Assembly: GCF_900107795.1 (NCBI RefSeq)
Contig: NZ_FNRL01000001.1
Location: 368,544 to 432,543 of the forward strand
Origin: Chitinophaga terrae (ex Kim and Jung 2007)
GTDB lineage: Bacteria; Bacteroidota; Bacteroidia; Chitinophagales; Chitinophagaceae
Length of the DNA: 64,000 nucleotides
Direction: 5' to 3'
Shown: positions 58,956 through 64,000 of the stretch, in pieces
Position numbering within the stretch: the first letter of the stretch is position 1
Layout of the letters: every line of letters starts with the position of its first letter
Position numbers and translations under genes: made by a program
The notes under the pieces: generated by a model
What the model saw: only the letters and a program-made list of their open reading frames with translations
What the model was told of the DNA's origin: nothing
Database searches by the model: none

Positions 58956-59882
58956 TCATATTTCTGCATTTTGTAATTCATACCTGCTGGCATGCGGCCG
59001 GGGTTCTATAGGCCTGCCGGTCCTGTCGGCCCAGGCAAAAGTAAAACAGGCGCCGAAATAGAAAATAAGTGAAGAATAGAACATGAAAAGCAGCAACAGG
59101 ACGGTAGACGCAGAGGCGCCGTAAATGCTGTTGATACTGCTGTAGGTAAGCATCACTTTAAGTACCGCTTTCCCTATGTTGAACAATATACTTGTTACAA
59201 ACGCTCCTGTAACATTCACTTTCCACTTAGGCCGGCCATCGGGCAGGAAATGAAAAACGAGGAAGAACCAGATGGTCACTATGGCAACAGAAATTACATA
59301 ATTGAGCGCACTGTTGTAATAACTGGCGATGGCTGGCAGGTATTGGTCAATATATTTGCCCAGGAAAGTACGGGCTGTTTCTGCGATAATGTCTATCAGG
59401 AAAAGTATGCCTGCAAAAACAATCACCAGTACGCCTTTCAACCGGGCCACCATGATCTGGCCAAAGGTTTGTTTTTGAGCGGGCCGCACTCTCCAGAGTT
59501 CGTTAAGCGATCCTTTTATTATTTTGAATAAAGTTGTGGCTACAAAAAGCAGGAAAATAAATCCGGCGATCGCGATGATCCAGTTCTGCGCAATACTTCT
59601 GAATGCTTTTAAAGTATTCAGGATGGCTTCCGAGGTCTCTTCCCCGAAATAATTTTCCAGCTGTATCATCAACCGTTGCCCTACATGCTGCACTCTGAAT
59701 ATCATCCTCAGTAACTGTATGATAATGATCAGGATGGCTGGCAAGGCAAAAGTGGTAAAGAAAGCAGTAGCGCCGGCCATACGCAGGGGGTCATTGGCCT
59801 GCAGTTGTTTATAGGCGTCCCTGAACGACAACAGGAACTGTTGCCATCTTGGTATCTGAGTATGAATTGTTTTGGTTTTCAT
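58956..59882 (-). CDS. YihY/BrkB-family inner-membrane protein
   Basis: 308 residues with about six membrane helices (near 38-60, 110-130, 150-170, 195-215, 230-255 and 265-290). Family features: DPLRMAGATAFFTTFALPAILIII at the first helix, IKGSLNELWRVRPAQKQTF and the glycine-rich IYGASASTVLLLLFMFYSSLIFYFGACFTFAW (key pieces GASASTVL and FYFGACF) near the end. Often still named ribonuclease BN, but that was an error; the real role is unknown. It precedes the GPH operon on the same strand by 49 bases. Confidence 0.92.
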   Translation of the reverse strand: MKTKTIHTQIPRWQQFLLSFRDAYKQLQANDPLRMAGATAFFTTFALPAILIIIIQLLRMIFRVQHVGQRLMIQLENYFGEETSEAILNTLKAFRSIAQNWIIAIAGFIFLLFVATTLFKIIKGSLNELWRVRPAQKQTFGQIMVARLKGVLVIVFAGILFLIDIIAETARTFLGKYIDQYLPAIASYYNSALNYVISVAIVTIWFFLVFHFLPDGRPKWKVNVTGAFVTSILFNIGKAVLKVMLTYSSINSIYGASASTVLLLLFMFYSSLIFYFGACFTFAWADRTGRPIEPRPHASRYELQNAEI

Positions 59883-59929
59883 TCGTTAAGGGCCCAATTT
59901 ACTACTTAATTTCTTTATAGCACATTGAT

Positions 59930-59937
59930 TATCTTTG
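59930..59937 (+). promoter_or_regulatory. -7 element for the AraC gene at 59943
   Basis: TATCTTTG, an exact TAnnTTTG, with TTA near -33 at a spacing of about 21. The predicted start lies close to the ATG at 59943, so the mRNA may be leaderless or nearly so. Confidence 0.45.
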
Positions 59938-59942
59938 TACTA

Positions 59943-60755
59943 ATGAATGCAATAATTAAATATCCACACCCGGATCTGCAGGAAGCGGTAGACTATTACT
60001 GGTTCCATGAATTACCGCATTCAACACTTCAAACCTATAATATCCCGTTTTTACACCAGGAACTGATCATTAATTATGGCGATGGTTTTTCTCTCAGCAA
60101 CGCCACTCACCAGTACCGGTATACGGAACAGGGAGAGCTTTCAGGATTGCTGCACAGTCCAACCATCACTTTGATCAAAGGAACCTACAAAGCGTTGGGT
60201 ATTATGTTCAAACCTTTTGGACTGTACCGGCTGTTCGGCATATCTGCAACACAATTAATACGCCAACCTTTAACCCTGCAAAGCATCTGGGGACCAGCCG
60301 CTGCACTGCTTCTCAGGAAACTGTCTGACAGCCCTGCACCCGCAGAAAAACTGGATACCCTGGAAGATTTCCTGTTGCAAAGGATCAATCCCTTGCCTGT
60401 GCCTGACGAATTGCTGCAGTTGCAGCAACAGCCATCCACGAATAAAGGGTATATCCAGTCGTGCTTGTCGGCAGCCTTGCCAACCGCAAAGAAATATATT
60501 CACTATTGCAGGGAAACAGTAGGTTTTACCCCTAAACGCTTCAGCCATTTATGCCTGGTCAATGCCAGCCTGCAACAGATCGCCAGTCAACCTGCCATGT
60601 CGCTGACCGAGGTAGCATACGACAACGGTTTTTACGATCAATCGCATTTCGTCCGGGTATTCAGATCCATTACCGGTATTACCCCATCAGCCTACCGCAA
60701 GGCGGTAAGAGCCCAAAAAGTAAATTCCAGTTTTCCTAACACCATTTTCCTGTAA
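59943..60755 (+). CDS. AraC-family transcriptional regulator
   Basis: 270 residues from ATG 59943 (MNAIIKYPHPDLQEAVDYYWFHE, key piece YPHPDLQEAVDYYW); the longer frame from 59925 starts before the predicted transcript. The N-terminal domain resembles the DUF6597 type, with 'LIINYGDGFSL' and a GIMFKPFGLYRLFG strand. The C-terminal AraC HTH pair is at about 190-265: HLCLVNASLQQIASQPAMSLTEVAYDNGFYDQSHFVRVFRSITGITPSAYR (key pieces VAYDNGFYDQSHF and TGITPSAYR). Followed 58 bases on by a dihydrofolate-reductase-like gene that may be its target. Confidence 0.9.
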   Translation: MNAIIKYPHPDLQEAVDYYWFHELPHSTLQTYNIPFLHQELIINYGDGFSLSNATHQYRYTEQGELSGLLHSPTITLIKGTYKALGIMFKPFGLYRLFGISATQLIRQPLTLQSIWGPAAALLLRKLSDSPAPAEKLDTLEDFLLQRINPLPVPDELLQLQQQPSTNKGYIQSCLSAALPTAKKYIHYCRETVGFTPKRFSHLCLVNASLQQIASQPAMSLTEVAYDNGFYDQSHFVRVFRSITGITPSAYRKAVRAQKVNSSFPNTIFL

Positions 60756-60813
60756 GCGGAAATTTTGTACAATTTTCTGCCGTCCCGATCCTTCAACTTT
60801 GCGAAAAAAAAGG

Positions 60814-61356
60814 ATGAAGAAGGTAAAAGTTTACATCGCCACCAGCCTGGATGGCTGGATTGCCGACAAAGAAGGGAAAATTGAATGGTTAACCGGTTTC
60901 CCCAACCCAGAAGGTACAGATTACGGGTACAGCGAGTTCCTCGCCACTATCGACACCACCCTTATCGGGAATAGTACATACAAAGATATCCTTATCCTGA
61001 GCGAAGAATTCCCGTACCCCGACAAAACCAATTATGTATTCACCCGGAATCCGTCGCTGCAGGATACGAAGTATGTGCAATTCGTTCATACGCCGGCAGC
61101 CGAATTTGTGCGGGAGTTAAAACAGGGAGCAGGGGCTGATATATGGCTGGTAGGCGGCGGGTTGCTCAACGGCAGTTTGCTGGAAGCGGGGTTGATAGAT
61201 GAGATGATCATTCATGTGATGCCGGTGATATTGGGAGATGGAATACCGCTTTTTGGAGGCGTTAATGTTAACATCGCGTTTGAGTTGTTGCGGCACAAAG
61301 TTTATAGTTCCGGTGTACTCGAACTTCATTACAAAAAAATAGGGCAACAGGTGTAG
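60814..61356 (+). CDS. Dihydrofolate-reductase-family (RibD C-terminal-like) protein
   Basis: 180 residues from ATG 60814 (MKKVKVYIATSLDGWIADKEG, key piece IATSLDGWIADK); an upstream TTG start is not likely. The RibD C-terminal fold is clear: GNSTYKDIL, YVFTRN, DIWLVGGGLLNGSLLEAGLIDEMIIHVMPVILGDGIPLF (key pieces LVGGGLLNG and IHVMPVILGDGIPLF). Binds NADPH-type cofactor; reaction unknown, cytosolic. Its last codons and stop lie inside a hairpin that serves as a terminator for the convergent minus-strand operon. Confidence 0.9.
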   Translation: MKKVKVYIATSLDGWIADKEGKIEWLTGFPNPEGTDYGYSEFLATIDTTLIGNSTYKDILILSEEFPYPDKTNYVFTRNPSLQDTKYVQFVHTPAAEFVRELKQGAGADIWLVGGGLLNGSLLEAGLIDEMIIHVMPVILGDGIPLFGGVNVNIAFELLRHKVYSSGVLELHYKKIGQQV

Positions 61357-61371
61357 CGATTCCTGTTGCCC
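61333..61371 (-). terminator. Terminator for the SusD/DUF3823 operon, embedded in the RibD-like gene
   Basis: Perfect 10-base stem GGGCAACAGG/CCTGTTGCCC (61342-61351, 61362-61371). On the minus strand it is followed by TATTTTTTT (plus-strand A-run 61333-61339). It serves the minus-strand operon ending at 61470, yet its left arm is coding sequence of the plus-strand gene and includes its stop. Confidence 0.75.
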
Positions 61372-61469
61372 CGATGCAATTACAATCCATTCACTCCGGT
61401 TGCAAAGTATCCTGCAGTTGTAGTAGCGTTAGATGCTGCCTGATACCAATGCTTCCATGGCGAACTTCA

Positions 61470-62168
61470 TTACTGCAACTGCACCTTTTCAACGGGAGTG
61501 AAGATCATATCTTCCACCCCACTGATCTTAACGCCAATCCTGGCATATACATAGTTCTGGGCAGGTACAATATCCGGCACATCCGCCTGCAGGCTGATGT
61601 TATTCGGATCGGTGATATCGCCACCGTTTACAACTGCATCCCTGATGTTGTTCTTTTTATCGGCGAACTGTGTTTTCGCCAGGTACAGCACCACCTGTTC
61701 TACATCCCTCGCATCCGTTCCTTTCAAGATCTGCTCCAGCTTGCAGGTAGCAGTTATCTTTTTGCCTGCGGCAGTGAACTTAGGCGTTCTGATCATGTAG
61801 TAAGGCAATACTTCGATATCCATTGTTTGGTTGCCTGTAATATTTACCTGGATGGTATCGGTGTGGGTAGTACCATCCTGCTTGGATTTGAAAGGCCCTT
61901 GCGACGCAGGGATCACCAGCTTGTAAGCGGCAGGGAAAAGCAGGGAAGAAAAACTTCCGTCCTGGTTTACCGCCACGTTAATAGGCACTTTGGTAGCCCA
62001 TCCCGGTTCCCAGAGTTCAAAATATACATCCTGTTGGCTGACCCCGATCGCTTCACCATTGTAAACAATACGACCATTAAAAGTGCATGAAGGCGCAGGA
62101 TAGTTATCTTTTTTACACGCACCAACCAAGATAACCAGCAACAACAGATAATAAGATTTAATACGCAT
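61470..62168 (-). CDS. DUF3823 lipoprotein of a SusCD locus
   Basis: 232 residues with a lipobox ending in Cys18 (VGAC) and two lysines after it. Two beta-sandwich-like domains: the first opens SCTFNGRIVYNGEAI and includes FELWEPGW and QDGSFSSLLFPAAYKLVI, typical of DUF3823. These follow SusD genes in Bacteroidota and are probably surface-exposed glycan-binding or accessory proteins. It starts 11 bases past the SusD stop, so both are one operon. Ligand unknown. Confidence 0.9.
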   Translation of the reverse strand: MRIKSYYLLLLVILVGACKKDNYPAPSCTFNGRIVYNGEAIGVSQQDVYFELWEPGWATKVPINVAVNQDGSFSSLLFPAAYKLVIPASQGPFKSKQDGTTHTDTIQVNITGNQTMDIEVLPYYMIRTPKFTAAGKKITATCKLEQILKGTDARDVEQVVLYLAKTQFADKKNNIRDAVVNGGDITDPNNISLQADVPDIVPAQNYVYARIGVKISGVEDMIFTPVEKVQLQ

Positions 62169-62179
62169 ACAATTACTTT

Positions 62180-64000
62180 TTACTGATTAGGATTTTTAAC
62201 GATCAACGGGTTATTATTACGGATGTTATCATCGATAAAGGAGTAATAATTCCCTAACCTGAACTCGTGCGGCTCGGTCACTTCAGCAGGTTTAATTTTC
62301 CTGAACACCCATTTGCCGTTTGTCGGATCGCCGGGGTTGTAAACCTTGTAAGGAACCAGGCCAAACACCCTGGTACTGCTGGCGGTTGCATTTCCTATAT
62401 CGGTTGTCAGATCGCCTGCCTGCCCGTTCCATACTTTATGTGCGATGCGCCAGCGTTTGTAATCCCACAGCTCATGTCCTTCGAACGCCAGTTCCACTTT
62501 TCTTTCATGCACTATCCTGTTGAAATTGATCTCTCCCGGTTGCAATGCTTTTACCAGTCCGGCCCTTGCCCTCACCTGGTTCATATAAGTAGCTGCCGTT
62601 CCTGTATTGCCCAGTTCAAACGCCGCTTCTGCTGCGTTCAGCAATACTTCCGCATAACGGTAACGGATCCACCAGACATCGCTTTGCGTACCGATCTGGC
62701 CTGAACCGGTTGTCGGGTCCATGTATTTACGTACGAAGAAACCTGTTTGTGCGCCAAATTCCAGCCTGTCTACAGGTCCGTCTACTCCTATTACCTGTAC
62801 CCTTGCCCCGTCTACATCCACCACTTTACCAAAAGCGTCGCCACTTACAATACTGCCGTCTTTCTTTACAATTCCGCCATAGATATCTACTTTCTTGTTT
62901 TTAAACTCGGTGCCCGGTAAGATAACAGTGCCTGCCAGGCGGGCGTCGCGGCCTGCAAAAATATCAACAGGAGAAGTGTAGTATACATAATTGCCGTCTG
63001 TTGTATTGGTAACAAATGGCGCAAATGTATTGTCCAGCAACTCGAACGACTGTACGAGGTTCAGGGAAGGATTCAACCTTCCGCCCTGTTGTTCCTCTGC
63101 TGAAGTACGAGGCTGGTTCGCGAGCGTCCATCCCTGTACCTTACCGCTTTGTAATTTGAAATCCTTCACGAAAATGGCTTCAGGGTTGCTGTTCTTATCT
63201 GTAAAGAGAGAAGAAAAGTTTTCTGAAAGATTAGCTTTTCTCTGGTACAGGCTATAAGCGTTGCTCTTGATGATCTCTTCTGCCGCGGCCAGCGCTTTGG
63301 TATAATAGCCCGTGGCCATGGCAGCGGGGATGCCTACTTCGCCGCCGGGCAGGGATACCTGCGGCAACGTTGCGCCGTATTTCGCAATAGAGCCTGCATA
63401 CAGCGCTGCACGGGCCTGTACGGCCAGTACAGCCCATTTTGTAGCGCGCGACTTGATATTTACCGCATCCGGTAACAGGTTCTTTATTTCATCCAGCTCC
63501 TTGATCACAAAATCATAGATCTCTGATTCCTTGGCGCGTGGTCTGCGCAGGTAAGTTGGGTCGTTTTTATAATCGTAGGTCATTGACTCCAGGATCAATG
63601 GAACGCCGCCCATTCTTTTCACCATATCGAAATACGCCACTGCTCTCAGGAAGCGGACTTCGGAAGAAAGACGCGTTTTAGCGGTTTCAGTGAGTTTATC
63701 TGCTTTCGCACACTTTTCCAGGAAGAGGTTTAATTCGCGTACATAGCCATAGTTCCAGGAGCCCCAGCTTCCATAACCGTAATAACGGTCGTGGTGCCGC
63801 CAGTATGACCCTGCTTCTGAAGCAAACCCTTCATCGAAGGCGGTGAAATCGCCCCAGTTTTCGATGGTCTGGAAATCAGGGTACCTGTCATACATATCTG
63901 CCACCACTGCCAGCACAATGGTACTGTCTTTCCATACCTGGTCGTCCAGCAGGATGTCGGTCGGGTCTTTACTGAGGAAATTATCATCCTTGGTACAACC
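62180..64000 (-). CDS. SusD/RagB-family lipoprotein (N-terminal signal outside window)
   Basis: The frame is open to the right edge. The last bases, on the minus strand, code for Gly-Cys-Thr-Lys-Asp-Asp, the lipobox Cys and first mature residues, so only the signal peptide (about 20 residues) is missing; about 606 residues are seen. SusD pieces: LSSEVRFLRAVAYFDMVKRMGGVPL, VQARAALYAGSIAKYG, RYAEVLLNAAEAAFELGN, RARAGLVKAL and HERKVELAFEGHELWDYKRW (key pieces RFLRAVAYFDMVKRMGG and FEGHELWDYKRW). The matching SusC gene should lie just to the right. Second SusCD locus of the window; ligand unknown. Confidence 0.95.
   Translation of the reverse strand, partial: GCTKDDNFLSKDPTDILLDDQVWKDSTIVLAVVADMYDRYPDFQTIENWGDFTAFDEGFASEAGSYWRHHDRYYGYGSWGSWNYGYVRELNLFLEKCAKADKLTETAKTRLSSEVRFLRAVAYFDMVKRMGGVPLILESMTYDYKNDPTYLRRPRAKESEIYDFVIKELDEIKNLLPDAVNIKSRATKWAVLAVQARAALYAGSIAKYGATLPQVSLPGGEVGIPAAMATGYYTKALAAAEEIIKSNAYSLYQRKANLSENFSSLFTDKNSNPEAIFVKDFKLQSGKVQGWTLANQPRTSAEEQQGGRLNPSLNLVQSFELLDNTFAPFVTNTTDGNYVYYTSPVDIFAGRDARLAGTVILPGTEFKNKKVDIYGGIVKKDGSIVSGDAFGKVVDVDGARVQVIGVDGPVDRLEFGAQTGFFVRKYMDPTTGSGQIGTQSDVWWIRYRYAEVLLNAAEAAFELGNTGTAATYMNQVRARAGLVKALQPGEINFNRIVHERKVELAFEGHELWDYKRWRIAHKVWNGQAGDLTTDIGNATASSTRVFGLVPYKVYNPGDPTNGKWVFRKIKPAEVTEPHEFRLGNYYSFIDDNIRNNNPLIVKNPNQ

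Noticed and set aside
61374..62090. A 238-codon plus-strand open frame opposite the DUF3823 gene
   Set aside because: It is the mirror of a clear lipoprotein gene that follows SusD in an operon; no independent support.
1..64000. CRISPR arrays, tRNA or rRNA genes, insertion sequences and long direct repeats
   Set aside because: None was seen on reading through; no transposase-like or integrase-like protein is encoded, and no regularly spaced repeats were noticed. A computed repeat search was not possible.

Overview
The window comes from a free-living, glycan-degrading member of the Bacteroidota, most likely the Chitinophagaceae (Chitinophaga-like). This rests on several SusC/SusD-type pairs and other TonB-dependent receptors, DUF4302, DUF3823 and zinc-metallohydrolase lipoproteins, an ECF sigma/FecR cascade, GH95 and GH78 enzymes, and promoters fitting the Bacteroidota pattern TTG-N19-21-TAnnTTTG. 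The genus is inference. I saw no rRNA, tRNA, CRISPR array, insertion sequence or phage gene; the region reads as ordinary chromosome.

Layout. 1-7657 (+): a tight operon of a TonB-dependent receptor (5' end outside the window), a beta-helix lipoprotein, a beta-propeller phytase, a purple-acid-phosphatase-like phosphoesterase and a di-haem peroxidase; together they look like a phytate/organic-phosphate acquisition locus. 7760-9807: two secreted proteins of unknown function, convergent. 9936-11109 (+): an overlapping HipA-like kinase/DUF3037 pair. 11177-16328 (-): an operon of cytochrome c, a large haem-binding dehydrogenase-like protein and a GH95 enzyme. 16765-21732 (-): an FtsX-type permease and a membrane-spanning regulator. 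21932-22112 (+): a candidate small RNA with its own promoter, three hairpins and terminator. 22288-32487: divergent ECF sigma genes, a frameshifted fecR, and a SusC-SusD-metallohydrolase-DUF4302 lipoprotein locus whose SusC lacks the STN signalling domain.

32535-48157: mostly minus-strand metabolism: YceI, asparaginase plus aspartate 4-decarboxylase, AraC regulator plus SRPBCC protein, sulfatase, an exported sugar isomerase/oxidoreductase pair, a YeiH-type transporter with a phytoene-desaturase-like flavoenzyme behind a clear promoter with an overlapping palindrome, a GAF-domain protein and a PfkB kinase. 48226-51071 (+): a VIT1/CCC1 transporter and topoisomerase III. 51142-58906: GH78 converging on a GPH symporter, cellobiose-2-epimerase-like enzyme and second GH95 operon. 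58956-61356: BrkB-type membrane protein, AraC regulator, dihydrofolate-reductase-like protein. 61470-64000 (-): DUF3823 and SusD lipoproteins of another SusCD locus that runs off the right edge.

The points most worth following up are the candidate small RNA, the coordinated loss of the FecR C-terminal domain and the SusC STN domain, the HipA-like/DUF3037 module, the phytate locus, and the transmembrane sensor-regulator. Function assignments come from motifs read by eye; no database search was possible.
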